Shown here: positions 1 to 8,605 of the stretch, in pieces
Numbering within the stretch: the first letter of the stretch is position 1
Layout of the letters: the number at the start of each line of letters is the position of its first letter
Source: Bacteroidales bacterium
GTDB lineage: Bacteria; Bacteroidota; Bacteroidia; Bacteroidales; UBA12077
DNA: 64,000 bases
Direction of reading: 5' to 3'
NCBI GenBank assembly: GCA_016342685.1
Contig: JAEINU010000005.1
Coordinates: 124,001-188,000 of the forward strand
Made by a program: the position numbers and the translations under genes
Notes under the pieces: model-generated
What the model was told of the DNA's origin: nothing
The model's database searches: none
The model's input: only the letters and a program-made list of their open reading frames with translations

Positions 1-2
1 AC

Positions 3-2213
3 GTGAATGTAAATTGTGAGGACGATATTTTGTGGCAAACCCTTAAACATTCAATTTGCAAGATTACTTATAATGGAAGATTATGCTCAGGAACCTTAAT
101 TAATAATACAAATAACGACGGGCATCCTTATTTACTAACTGCTAATCATTGTATAAATAATGAGTTTGATGCAAATTCAGCAATATTCTATTTTAATTAT
201 GAAAGTCCAAATTGTATTAATGAAGATGGGTCCGAAGATCAGTCCATTGCGGGGTCAACAATTATTGCAACTCCGCCTTTTAAAACGATTGATTTTTCTT
301 TACTCGAATTAAGCCTAAAACCAACTCCGGATTATAAACCATACTACGCTGGATGGAATAGAGATATAATTAATCCGCAATCAGTAACATCCATTCATCA
401 TCCAGTTGGAGATATTAAGAAAATTTCGAAAGCTTATCAGGGAGCTGTTCAAAGTGATTATGGAGAAGGATATAACGATTTTACACATTGGTGGATAGAT
501 ACATGGAATGAAGGTACCACTGAGGATGGCTCCTCAGGATCACCACTTTTTGATCAAAATGGATTAATAATTGGCGATTTATCAGGTGGCGATGCAAGTT
601 GTTCTTTTAATTTTAACGATTATTATCAGCAATTTAGTTATTCTTGGGATTTTTATTCAAGTCCTAATCAGCAATTAAAAAATTGGTTAGATTCTAAGAA
701 TAAAGGAGATCTAATTCTTGATGGATATAAACCTTACGATACTATTCCAAGTAATTTGAAGGCTTCGGTTAGTGATACAATCATAAATTTGAAATGGAAT
801 GTTCCTTTTGATACATTGTCTGTTGAGAAATACTATATATATAGAAATTCTTTCAAATACGATTCTGTTAATATAAATGAATATTCAGACGTTAATGCTT
901 ATAAGGATACTTTTTATTCTTACTGGGTAACATCAAAGCATTTTGTGCCTAGCGTGTTTGAATCAGACTCATCTAATGTTGTTTATGTAAGGGCAATGGA
1001 TCCTATTGTGACTCCATTCGGGGAAGATTTTGAGAGTGGAAACACAATTCCTTATAATTGGTATCAAGAAAAATCTATTGAATCAGAAGAATGGGTTTTT
1101 AAAGAGGGTGGTTCTAATGGTATTTTGGATACTGCATTCGAAGGTTCTGTGAATGCCTATTTTTATGGATTGAGTGGAAAATATTGCAGGTTAATACTCC
1201 CAAGGTTCGATATGTCTTTGAATACAAATGTTGCAATGTCTTTTTATATTCATATGAAAGGAATTTTAGACCATATTCATAGCTTAAATGTCTTATATAA
1301 AGAGAAGGATTCGTTAAATTGGGAGGTAATACACAGTTTCAACCAAGAGATTTCAACATGGGAAAAACAAACAGTTATTCTTCCAAAATTGAGCAATAAT
1401 TATCAAATTGCATTTGAGGGAATTGGTAAATCTGGTTTTGGAATTGCAATTGATAGTATCAAAATTGAAGAGGATTTAGGTTTTTTTGAACCAGATATTT
1501 TAACATCAAAAGATACTATTTGTATAATTGAAGATGTTGAATTTTCTACCAGTGTTGATAATTCCCATTCTATATTTTGGGATTTTGGAGATCATGTACT
1601 TCCAAATTCTGCAATTGGTGCAGGGCCTCATGCGGTACGATATTTAACTCCTGGCCTGAAGTCTGTAGAGATAACTGTTGACGACGTTTATAGAAAGAAA
1701 ATTAATGATATTGTTGCTGTTTATAACGTGCCAAAACCGAGCTTTACAAATCAAAGGAATGTATTAACATCAAGTCTTAATTATGGTAATCAGTGGTATT
1801 TAGATGGCGAAAAAATAGATGGGGCAGTAAACAGAACTTATACAATTGAGGCAGATGGGAATTATTTTGTTAAGGTAACAAATTCGTTAAATTGCTCATC
1901 TACTTCCGATAATGAGTATATTATTGTAAACGGGGTGGAAGTTATTGTAAAAGATGAATTATTTGATAAAGTAAGAGTGTATCCTAACCCCAATGATGGT
2001 GCATTTGTTATTAGTATCGATAGAGAAGATTCTCAAGTAGATTATGATTTTAGTATCGTTGATTTAACAGGAAGGATTTGTGAATCGGGAGTAATATATT
2101 CTTATGAAGATTACAAAGAAATAAATAAGTCTAATTTAAACGAAGGAATTTATTTTCTTAGAATTTATACAAACAAGCACAGTCTTTCGAAAAAAATATT
2201 AATAAAAAAATAG
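3..2213 (+). CDS. Secreted trypsin-like serine endopeptidase with T9SS sorting domain (5' end missing)
   Basis: Extracellular serine protease resembling the lysyl-endopeptidase group of family S1. The frame is open at the left edge, so the signal peptide and any propeptide lie outside the window; the GTG at base 3 is only the first visible codon. Counting from it, the triad is His49 (TANHC), Asp97 (TIDFSLLEL) and Ser178 (GSSGSP), in the usual order. Cys5 and the Cys in RLCSGTL fit the conserved disulfides of this group. After the protease domain (about 1-235) come a linker with fibronectin-like strands, a domain at about 340-490 that may bind ligand, a PKD-like fold around 510-570 (FWDFGD), and a C-terminal type A sorting domain from about 655 (VRVYPNPNDG, ending KKILIKK). 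That tail implies T9SS export and surface anchoring or release. A terminator overlaps its stop. The fold and family are clear; cleavage specificity is not established. Confidence 0.88.
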   Translation: MNVNCEDDILWQTLKHSICKITYNGRLCSGTLINNTNNDGHPYLLTANHCINNEFDANSAIFYFNYESPNCINEDGSEDQSIAGSTIIATPPFKTIDFSLLELSLKPTPDYKPYYAGWNRDIINPQSVTSIHHPVGDIKKISKAYQGAVQSDYGEGYNDFTHWWIDTWNEGTTEDGSSGSPLFDQNGLIIGDLSGGDASCSFNFNDYYQQFSYSWDFYSSPNQQLKNWLDSKNKGDLILDGYKPYDTIPSNLKASVSDTIINLKWNVPFDTLSVEKYYIYRNSFKYDSVNINEYSDVNAYKDTFYSYWVTSKHFVPSVFESDSSNVVYVRAMDPIVTPFGEDFESGNTIPYNWYQEKSIESEEWVFKEGGSNGILDTAFEGSVNAYFYGLSGKYCRLILPRFDMSLNTNVAMSFYIHMKGILDHIHSLNVLYKEKDSLNWEVIHSFNQEISTWEKQTVILPKLSNNYQIAFEGIGKSGFGIAIDSIKIEEDLGFFEPDILTSKDTICIIEDVEFSTSVDNSHSIFWDFGDHVLPNSAIGAGPHAVRYLTPGLKSVEITVDDVYRKKINDIVAVYNVPKPSFTNQRNVLTSSLNYGNQWYLDGEKIDGAVNRTYTIEADGNYFVKVTNSLNCSSTSDNEYIIVNGVEVIVKDELFDKVRVYPNPNDGAFVISIDREDSQVDYDFSIVDLTGRICESGVIYSYEDYKEINKSNLNEGIYFLRIYTNKHSLSKKILIKK

Positions 2214-2239
2214 AGCCTATACTTAGCTCTATTTTTTTT
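2211..2239 (+). terminator. Rho-independent terminator, probably bidirectional
   Basis: TAGAGC (2211-2216) pairs with GCTCTA (2226-2231), followed by eight T on the plus strand. The A-run just upstream gives a T-run on the minus strand, so it can end both the protease gene and the convergent malic enzyme gene. The stop codon of the protease forms part of the stem. Confidence 0.75.
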
Positions 2240-2251
2240 CATTATATAATA

Positions 2252-3706
2252 TTATTTAACTTCATTTATAGCAATTTGTAAAGCATCTTCGAGCATTTTA
2301 ATATCAGGTTCTTTAATGAAATCCTTTTTCATCATCATATCAATTGTATCTCTCGTTTGATTGATATCTTCCATTGTACGATTATAAACTTCATCCCAAG
2401 TTAAGTTTACTCTGGCTACTCCATTTTTAATGGCTTCCATTGCAACATCAGCAGCTTCGTGTGCAAACATTTCTGTTTCGTCCATTTTAGGCATGATATT
2501 ATCAGGCGTAATGCCTCTTTTTTCTGCGTAATTTGCCATAGAATATGCAGCAGTAACCGCCATTTCATCTGTAATTTTTTTCGCTTGAACTAAAAGTGCT
2601 CCTTTTAGAATTCCAGGAAAGCCAAGCGAATTGTTCACTTGATTTGGGAAATCTCCACGTCCGGTTGCAACAATGTAAGCACCTGCTTCTTTTGCGGCAT
2701 ATGGATAAATTTCAGGTACAGGGTTAGCACATGCAAATACAATAGGTTTTGTTCCCATTGCTTTAATCCATTCTGTTTTTACCACATCTGGTCCTGGTTT
2801 ACTTAATGCAATTAAAACATCAGCATCTTTACAAGCTTCTTGAACATCATTAATTTTATTTGGGTTGGTTTTTTCACAAAGTTCCCATTTCCGATAAAAA
2901 CGTTTGTCGGCTTTTATATCATTGCGATCGTTGTGTAATCCGCCTTTTGAATCGAATATGATCATTTTATCAGGATTGGCTCCGGTATGAAGAATTAATC
3001 TGGCAATTGTAGCGTTTGATGCTCCAGCTCCATATAGTACGATCTTAATATCTTTGATATCCTTTTTAACAATTCGAAGTGCATTAATAAGTCCTGCAAC
3101 AGTAACAGATCCAGTTCCTTGAGCATCGTCGTGCCAAACAGGGATGTCACATTCCTCTCTTAAAGTGTCGAGTACTTTATAACAATTTGGTTGCGAGATA
3201 TCTTCTAAATTTACTGCACCAAAACTTGGCTGAAGCATTTTTACAAATTCGATAATTTTATCTGGATCGTGCTCACCATCCTTATTATAACTATCAACAC
3301 ATAATGCAACTGCATCGACTCCTGCTAAGTATTTCATTAGATAAGCTTTGCCTTCCATAACGCCTAGTCCACCTGGAGGAGTGCAGTCTCCATCTCCAAG
3401 AACTCTGGTTGAATCAGAAACTACTGCAACCATATTTCCTCTATTTGATAGTTGAAAGGACGTATCGTTGTTATCTCTTATTGTAGTCGAAACTTTTGAA
3501 ACTCCTGGAGTATAGTAAACGTTAAACCAGTTAAATCCGAAGACACCAGCTTTAGGTAATGTTTGCATTTTTCCACCATAGAACTCATGACTGGAAAGGG
3601 CTAATTCTTTTAAGAAAATAGTTTTTGCCTTGGCAATTTGTTCTTGCGAGAAATTACTTGGGAAAAGTTCATCGAGATTTTTTAGGGATAAATCAATTTT
3701 AGACAT
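2252..3706 (-). CDS. NAD(P)-dependent malic enzyme (oxaloacetate-decarboxylating)
   Basis: Oxidative decarboxylation of malate to pyruvate and CO2 with NAD+ or NADP+, in the cytoplasm, linking the TCA cycle to pyruvate. Family signatures are visible in order: YYTPGVS, VVSDSTRVLGDGD, GVMEGKAYLMKYLAGVDA, an NLEDI segment for metal binding, IPVWHDDAQGTGSV, and the dinucleotide fold at VLYGAGASN. At 484 aa it is the short form and lacks the phosphotransacetylase-like domain of the roughly 760-aa MaeB type. It is somewhat longer than minimal bacterial forms because of an N-terminal extension and a C-terminal helical tail. The ATG at 3706 has a strong Shine-Dalgarno sequence five bases upstream, which fixes the start. 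It is transcribed alone, between two terminators. Cofactor preference cannot be read with confidence. Confidence 0.92.
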   Translation of the reverse strand: MSKIDLSLKNLDELFPSNFSQEQIAKAKTIFLKELALSSHEFYGGKMQTLPKAGVFGFNWFNVYYTPGVSKVSTTIRDNNDTSFQLSNRGNMVAVVSDSTRVLGDGDCTPPGGLGVMEGKAYLMKYLAGVDAVALCVDSYNKDGEHDPDKIIEFVKMLQPSFGAVNLEDISQPNCYKVLDTLREECDIPVWHDDAQGTGSVTVAGLINALRIVKKDIKDIKIVLYGAGASNATIARLILHTGANPDKMIIFDSKGGLHNDRNDIKADKRFYRKWELCEKTNPNKINDVQEACKDADVLIALSKPGPDVVKTEWIKAMGTKPIVFACANPVPEIYPYAAKEAGAYIVATGRGDFPNQVNNSLGFPGILKGALLVQAKKITDEMAVTAAYSMANYAEKRGITPDNIMPKMDETEMFAHEAADVAMEAIKNGVARVNLTWDEVYNRTMEDINQTRDTIDMMMKKDFIKEPDIKMLEDALQIAINEVK

Positions 3707-3711
3707 TGGAA

Positions 3712-3718
3712 CCTCCTT
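3712..3718 (-). promoter_or_regulatory. Strong Shine-Dalgarno site of the malic enzyme gene
   Basis: On the minus strand this reads AAGGAGG, five bases before the ATG at 3706. Most starts in this window, as is usual in Bacteroidota, show only A-rich leaders, so a full anti-SD match is unusual and decides the start. Confidence 0.8.
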
Positions 3719-3765
3719 AATTGGTTTTAGTTTGTAATCAGGTTATTTAGTAATTGGCTGCTAAA

Positions 3766-3773
3766 CAAAATTA
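3766..3773 (-). promoter_or_regulatory. Probable -7 promoter box of the malic enzyme gene
   Basis: The minus strand reads TAATTTTG, an exact match to the Bacteroidota -7 consensus TAnnTTTG. It would give a leader of about 50 bases containing the Shine-Dalgarno site. No clear -33 TTTG is present at the expected spacing, so the call rests on the -7 box and position alone. Confidence 0.45.
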
Positions 3774-3839
3774 AGAAATAAATCACCTCGAAAACAGGCT
3801 AAGGATGGAGATAAAATTATAATTGATATGTTATAAAGC

Positions 3840-3867
3840 AGAAAAGCTGACATTTGTCAGCTTTTCT
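3840..3867 (-). terminator. Terminator downstream of pdxA
   Basis: A perfect 13-bp inverted repeat (3840-3852 with 3855-3867, core GCTGACA/TGTCAGC) lies just past the pdxA stop. The AGAAAA/TTTTCT flanks supply a U-rich tail in the minus-strand transcript. Confidence 0.75.
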
Positions 3868-3888
3868 ATATTCTTTGGTTTTAAAACC

Positions 3889-4950
3889 TTATTCTGAATC
3901 TTTTTCAGAAAGCTCGGAATGTTTTAAAGGATCTTTACTAATCTCTAAATATTCTTTTCTATTTCTATAAATATCGCAAGCTAGGTACAATGCATTTCTG
4001 AACGATACTTCGGAAGCTTTATTCATTCCAGCAATTTCGAATGCTGTTCCATGTCCTGGTGACGTTCTAATAAAATCTAAACCTGCGGTATAGTTTATTC
4101 CGGCATCGAAAGCCAAGGCTTTGAATGGAACCAATCCTTGATCGTGGTACATTGCCAAAACAGCATCGAATTTCTTAAAGTTATCACTTCCAAAAAATCC
4201 ATCAGCAGGATAAGGTCCTAATGCAAGAATTCCTTCTTCATTTGCCTTTTTGATTGTTGGAATAATAACTTCAGTTTCTTCTTTTCCTAATAGTCCATTA
4301 TCGCCAGCGTGAGGATTTAATCCCATTACAGCAATCTTTGGTTTTCTTATCTTGAAATCCTGAATTAAGCTTTTATTCATAATTCTGAGTTTTCCTAAAA
4401 TAGCTTCTTCTGTAATAGCTTCAGGAACCTGACTGATTGGCAAGTGTGTTGTTACAACACCAACTTTTAAGTTTTCGCTTACCATTAACATTAAGGACTC
4501 TTTAGAGTTAGATTCTTTAGTTAAATATTCTGTATGTCCTGGAAAATTAAACTTTTCGGATTGAATATTTTCTTTGTTAATTGGTGCAGTAACAAGAACA
4601 TCAATTTTACCTTCTTTTAAATCTTTTACTGCATTTTCTAATGAAATTAATGAAGCTTCGCCAGCAATTGTTGTTGATTTTCCTAGTTCAACTCTAACAT
4701 TATCGTCTAAACAGTTTATGATATTAGCTCTTTTTATATTTGCTTCATTTGCAGTCTTTATATTGTTAAAACTAAAATTCGCAATATTTAAGGCTTTTCT
4801 GTGATAGGCTGCAACTTTTGCAGAACCATAAACAACGGGTATGCAAAAATCAAATATTCGTGAATCCATTAAGGATTTTATAATTACTTCGTAACTAATT
4901 CCATTGATATCTCCATGAGAAATCCCTACTACTATTTTATTTTGGATCAT
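3889..4950 (-). CDS. pdxA: 4-hydroxythreonine-4-phosphate dehydrogenase PdxA
   Basis: NAD-dependent oxidation of 4-phosphohydroxy-L-threonine in the DXP-dependent pyridoxal phosphate pathway; its product is condensed by PdxJ. Recognisable family segments are GISHGDINGISYEVIIK at the N-terminus, TAPINKENI and FPGHTEYL (metal and substrate binding), GLNPHAGDNG, GPYPADGFF, and AMYHDQGLVPFK with a C-terminal SPGHGTAFEIAG. The His of the HTEYL, MYHDQG and SPGHG segments are the expected divalent-metal ligands. At 353 aa it is of normal length or slightly long. No other pyridoxal gene is in the window. A -7-like box lies 44 bases upstream, and a strong hairpin terminator follows the stop, so it looks monocistronic. 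Confidence 0.95.
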   Translation of the reverse strand: MIQNKIVVGISHGDINGISYEVIIKSLMDSRIFDFCIPVVYGSAKVAAYHRKALNIANFSFNNIKTANEANIKRANIINCLDDNVRVELGKSTTIAGEASLISLENAVKDLKEGKIDVLVTAPINKENIQSEKFNFPGHTEYLTKESNSKESLMLMVSENLKVGVVTTHLPISQVPEAITEEAILGKLRIMNKSLIQDFKIRKPKIAVMGLNPHAGDNGLLGKEETEVIIPTIKKANEEGILALGPYPADGFFGSDNFKKFDAVLAMYHDQGLVPFKALAFDAGINYTAGLDFIRTSPGHGTAFEIAGMNKASEVSFRNALYLACDIYRNRKEYLEISKDPLKHSELSEKDSE

Positions 4951-4993
4951 ATATTGAGTTTTAAAATATTAAAACTAAAGTTAATTAAAGAAA

Positions 4994-5001
4994 CAAAATT
5001 A
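4994..5001 (-). promoter_or_regulatory. Candidate -7 promoter box of pdxA
   Basis: Minus strand TAATTTTG, an exact TAnnTTTG match 44 bases before the pdxA ATG. The upstream sequence is almost all A and T and shows no TTTG at -33, so the support is moderate. Confidence 0.4.
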
Positions 5002-5167
5002 ACTATAATATTTTTAATATTTCGTTTATGGTCTTACAATTGAATTTTGTAGTGTTTGATTGTTATATAAAATTTGCTTTAATATAAAAGCTAGTTTTTT
5101 AATTATAAAAAAGGAAGCCTTATTAAGACTTAGGTAAAGAAATCGATTGGATAGGATGTAAGAATTA

Positions 5168-6211
5168 TTAGTTTTTTTTATTTAAGAAGGTGAGTATTTT
5201 CTCCGCACTTTTTTTTCCGTGAAATCCATCAAGCTTATCGAACATAATATTGTTATATTTCATTCTTTCAGGAGATAGTTTATTTGGATTTTTCAAACTC
5301 AATTCAATTGCATATTCAAGTTGATCAAAAGTATCAATTCTTTCTGAGATTTTCTTTAGCATTTCTACAATACTAGAATCTAATCTATTATTATTATCAT
5401 CTACTTTGAAAGTAATAATTGGTTTATCCAAAGAGCAGAATTCTGCAATAATTGAACTTGTATCACCAATAAAAACATCACTTAACATTAAATATTTTAA
5501 TGTGCGTTTATCATCAATTAAATAAACATTTTTGGTGTTTCGGATTGTATTTTTGAATTGTTCGGAAACCCATGGGTGCAATGTCACTAAAACATTGTAT
5601 TTTTCTGTTAATTGATCTAGTCTATTATACCACCGGTCAATGGCAGAGGAATTTGACTTATCCCAGGTTGCACTGAACATTACAATTGGTCTATTGTCAA
5701 AATTAAGTTCTTTTCTGGTTTGTTTATTAATATCTTCCTTGTCGGATTTAAACATTCCATCAATTTTAGGAAAACCTCCCGAAGCACCACATGTAATTCC
5801 AAGAGCTTTGGCTTCTTCAACCTCTGTTTCAGAAGTGAACAAATATAAGTCGAAGCGATTGTATTTTTTTGCGCTTATGAATTTCTTAAAATGATAAACT
5901 CCATGTCTTAGACCTATTTTCGTTATTTGTTTTTCAGGGAAATAGTGAAATGCATGGCGGGCCATAATTAATGCTTTCGGAAAAACTGGCCAAAGGATTG
6001 AATCTATACCCTCTAATTCAAGTTCTTTCTTTACCTTTTTATTTTTCGCAACAATAGTAATTTCAGGAACATGTTTACGGATTTCTTCAAAAATAACATA
6101 GTCAAGATAATCGGCACAATAGAAAACAATATCCTTATTTTTATTAAAAACCTTAAGGGTATTCCAAACTATTTTATATGGTATCTTTAAAAATATTTCT
6201 GATAAAACCAT
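5168..6211 (-). CDS. CDP-glycerol glycerophosphotransferase-like protein (TagB/SpsB family)
   Basis: A 347-aa protein with the architecture of the CDP-glycerol:poly(glycerophosphate) glycerophosphotransferase family, GT-B-like enzymes that move polyol-phosphates onto surface glycans. Visible family segments are the KIGLRHGVYHFK loop in the N-terminal half, SATWDKSN, LVTLHPW (the HPW/HP motif after a Rossmann strand) and the C-terminal SDVFIGDTSSIIAEF nucleotide-binding motif. There is no signal peptide or obvious transmembrane helix; the hydrophobic N-terminus may sit on the membrane. No other capsule, O-antigen or teichoic-like genes lie nearby, so donor and acceptor cannot be named. It has its own probable promoter, and no clear terminator follows. 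Family assignment is good; substrate is unknown. Confidence 0.75.
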   Translation of the reverse strand: MVLSEIFLKIPYKIVWNTLKVFNKNKDIVFYCADYLDYVIFEEIRKHVPEITIVAKNKKVKKELELEGIDSILWPVFPKALIMARHAFHYFPEKQITKIGLRHGVYHFKKFISAKKYNRFDLYLFTSETEVEEAKALGITCGASGGFPKIDGMFKSDKEDINKQTRKELNFDNRPIVMFSATWDKSNSSAIDRWYNRLDQLTEKYNVLVTLHPWVSEQFKNTIRNTKNVYLIDDKRTLKYLMLSDVFIGDTSSIIAEFCSLDKPIITFKVDDNNNRLDSSIVEMLKKISERIDTFDQLEYAIELSLKNPNKLSPERMKYNNIMFDKLDGFHGKKSAEKILTFLNKKN

Positions 6212-6261
6212 TTTGTATCTCTTCTAAACTATCTTTTCCAGGTTCAAAAAGGAATAATGTT

Positions 6262-6269
6262 CAAATATA
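6262..6269 (-). promoter_or_regulatory. Candidate -7 promoter box of the glycerophosphotransferase-like gene
   Basis: Minus strand TATATTTG, an exact TAnnTTTG match 51 bases before the ATG at 6211. No TTTG is seen at the -33 position. Confidence 0.42.
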
Positions 6270-6355
6270 AAAATAATGTTAAATAGAACATAAATAAACA
6301 TTAATTTGTAAAGTTAGCAAAATAGATTAAGCTTGTTAATTTTAGAACTTATTTA

Positions 6356-6383
6356 TTGGAACAATCTTTTTTAACTATTTTTG
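6356..6383 (+). promoter_or_regulatory. mqnC promoter, implying an almost leaderless transcript
   Basis: TTG at 6356-6358 and TATTTTTG at 6376-6383, separated by 17 bases, match the Bacteroidota -33/-7 layout. The -7 box ends only seven bases before the mqnC ATG at 6391, so transcription would begin at or within a few bases of the start codon. Confidence 0.6.
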
Positions 6384-6390
6384 TATCGAT

Positions 6391-7500
6391 ATGACAAAAG
6401 AATATAACAATTTATATAAAAAAGCACTCAACTTAGAATTCTTAACAATTGATGAAGGTCTACTTCTATATGAGAATGCAGCCTTGGAAGATTTAATTTT
6501 TATTGGAAATGAGTTAAGAAAAAAGCATAAGCAGAATAATATAGTAACATGGCAAATAGATAGGAATGTAAATATTACAAATTCGTGCATATCGCAATGT
6601 AAGTTCTGTAATTTTTATAAAAAGCCTAACGATAAAAGTGTTTATGTTACTACAATTGATGAGTATAAAGTTAAAATTAATGAGCTAATAAAGTTAGGAG
6701 GAAACCAATTACTATTACAAGGAGGTTTGCATCCAAAGTTGAAACTTAATTTTTATACCGATTTGTTTAGTGATTTAAAAAAGCTTTATCCAAATATCAA
6801 ATTACATGCATTAGGGCCACCAGAAATAGTTCATATTGCTCGACTTGAAAAGAAATCCTATAAAGAAATATTAGAAGCTCTTGTTGAATCGGGATTGGAT
6901 AGTTTGCCTGGAGCAGGAGCAGAGATTCTTTCTGATAGAGTTCGAAAAAGTATTTCTCCTGTAAAAGCGGATACTCAACAGTGGTTAGATGTTATGCGCG
7001 AAGCTCATAAATTAAATTTGGGAACATCAGCAACCATGATGTTTGGACATATCGAAACACGAAGAGAACGCATTGAACATTTAGTTTCTATACGGGAAGT
7101 TCAATCTGAAAAACTTGATTCTGCATATGGTTTTCTGGCTTTTATTCCATGGCCATTCCAAGATGAAAATACTTTCTTACAACGCGAATATGGAATTACC
7201 AACGACGTGCGTTCTGAAGAGTATATTCGAACAATAGCTATAAGTCGTATTATGCTTCCGAATATTAAAAATATTCAGGCTTCGTGGTTAACAGTTGGCA
7301 AAGATGTAGCACAAATTTGTTTGCATGCTGGAGCCAATGATTTTGGATCTATCATGATCGAAGAAAATGTTGTTTCGTCGGCAGGAGCACATTTTAAATT
7401 CGATGCAGAAGGAATTCAAAAAGCAATTGTTGAGGCTGGTTTTACACCAAGACTTAGAAATCAGAAGTATGAGTTTATTGATTATCAACCGCATCAATAA
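6391..7500 (+). CDS. mqnC: Cyclic dehypoxanthinyl futalosine synthase MqnC (radical SAM)
   Basis: Radical S-adenosylmethionine enzyme of the futalosine route to menaquinone. It cyclises dehypoxanthine futalosine to the cyclic form. The cluster ligands are Cys66, Cys70 and Cys73 in CISQCKFC, preceded by QIDRNVNITNSC. MqnC rather than MqnE is indicated by SLPGAGAEIL, the MMFGHIETRRERIEHL segment, AFIPWPFQDENT and NDFGSIMIEENVVSSAGAH. At 369 aa the length is typical. None of mqnA, mqnB, mqnD or mqnE is in the window, so the pathway genes are scattered. The 3' end overlaps the convergent serine hydrolase gene by 26 bases. Assignment is firm from the motif pattern; the organism probably makes menaquinone without the classical men pathway (inference). 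Confidence 0.94.
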   Translation: MTKEYNNLYKKALNLEFLTIDEGLLLYENAALEDLIFIGNELRKKHKQNNIVTWQIDRNVNITNSCISQCKFCNFYKKPNDKSVYVTTIDEYKVKINELIKLGGNQLLLQGGLHPKLKLNFYTDLFSDLKKLYPNIKLHALGPPEIVHIARLEKKSYKEILEALVESGLDSLPGAGAEILSDRVRKSISPVKADTQQWLDVMREAHKLNLGTSATMMFGHIETRRERIEHLVSIREVQSEKLDSAYGFLAFIPWPFQDENTFLQREYGITNDVRSEEYIRTIAISRIMLPNIKNIQASWLTVGKDVAQICLHAGANDFGSIMIEENVVSSAGAHFKFDAEGIQKAIVEAGFTPRLRNQKYEFIDYQPHQ

Positions 7501-8605
7501 CTAAAGAGATAAATTCGGCTGTATCCCAACCATACTCTCCTTCAACAAGGTCTTCGCCTAATCTAACTAAAACAAGATCGTAGGACGGTATTATTATTAT
7601 GTACTTTTGAAATAATCCTGTTGCCATGTATGTATCTTCGGGAACTTGCGTTCCTACGTGATCGTCATAACGATATGCTAACCAGAATAAATATCCATAA
7701 TGAGGAGTGCTTTCTAAAGCTGGTTTTTGGGTATTGTTTACCCAATAATCTGGTAGGACTTGTTTAGTATCCCAAATCCCATTTTTCCAATATAAATAAC
7801 CCAACTTAGCGTAATCTCTTGATTTCAAACTTAATCCCCATGCCGCTATTGTGCTTCCTGATTCATCCGAAGACCATTCAACATCTTTAATCCCTAAATC
7901 AGAAAAAAGAGTTTGATTTGCAAAATCAAATGTCGTTATATCTGTAGTGTTTTCAATAATTCCTCCTAACAATAAAGGATTTCCACTACTATAATTCCAA
8001 TCTGTTCCCGGAATTGTTTCCATGGGTTTATCAAGAACATATTGAATGTAATCTGATGTTTGTCGGATGTTATATAAATCGTTTCTGGCAAAAGAAATTT
8101 CATTTTCTTCCCATTGGTAACCAGATGTCATTGTTAATAGGTGTTTAATGTTGATTTCTTTTTTAAGTGGATCTGTATTTTCTTCCTGAAGTTCAGGAAA
8201 GTAATCTGAAATTTTATCTTCAATGCTATTTATATATCCCTTTTGAATTGCAATGCCAGTAAGAGCAGCAGTAAAGCTTTTTGCCAATGAGTAACTGTGA
8301 ATTTTACTTGATTGGCTAAAATTCTGAAAGTATTTTTCTGCAATAATATAACCATCCTTAATAATTAAAAAACTATAGGAGTTTCGATCTTCACTGGCAC
8401 AATAATCATAAACAGCTTTTAATTTTTCTGAGCTTATTCCAACAGATTCAGGTGAACATTCTCTCCAGTTATTTGTGGGAAAATATTCTCCAACATATTC
8501 GCCTTCTTTTATATAATCAGGTAAGGTTGAGTTATCATCGGTACATGCATTCAGCAAAAAAAGTGCGAGCATTAATATTGAACTATTTAAAATCTTTTTT
8601 ATCAT
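7475..8605 (-). CDS. Serine hydrolase lipoprotein of the beta-lactamase/PBP (S12) fold
   Basis: A 376-aa exported protein of the class C beta-lactamase/D-alanyl-D-alanine carboxypeptidase/esterase superfamily. The signal peptide ends in a lipobox with Cys21 (LLNAC) followed by TDD; acidic residues there are typical of surface-exposed Bacteroidota lipoproteins. The nucleophile motif is S106-L-A-K109 (SYSLAKSF). The second motif is Tyr-Ser-Ser in DWNYSSGNPLLLGG near residue 205, equivalent to the Tyr of YxN. A KTG-like third motif is not obvious, leaving the reaction open between esterase, peptidase and muramyl-peptide hydrolase. The start overlaps the sfsA stop by four bases (ATGA), so the two are translationally coupled. 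The end overlaps convergent mqnC. Confidence 0.82.
   Translation of the reverse strand: MIKKILNSSILMLALFLLNACTDDNSTLPDYIKEGEYVGEYFPTNNWRECSPESVGISSEKLKAVYDYCASEDRNSYSFLIIKDGYIIAEKYFQNFSQSSKIHSYSLAKSFTAALTGIAIQKGYINSIEDKISDYFPELQEENTDPLKKEINIKHLLTMTSGYQWEENEISFARNDLYNIRQTSDYIQYVLDKPMETIPGTDWNYSSGNPLLLGGIIENTTDITTFDFANQTLFSDLGIKDVEWSSDESGSTIAAWGLSLKSRDYAKLGYLYWKNGIWDTKQVLPDYWVNNTQKPALESTPHYGYLFWLAYRYDDHVGTQVPEDTYMATGLFQKYIIIIPSYDLVLVRLGEDLVEGEYGWDTAEFISLVIDAVDNQ

Noticed and set aside
4574-4804. Plus-strand frame opposite pdxA
   Set aside because: It lies wholly inside a well-supported gene on the other strand, with no ribosome-binding site or recognisable domain.
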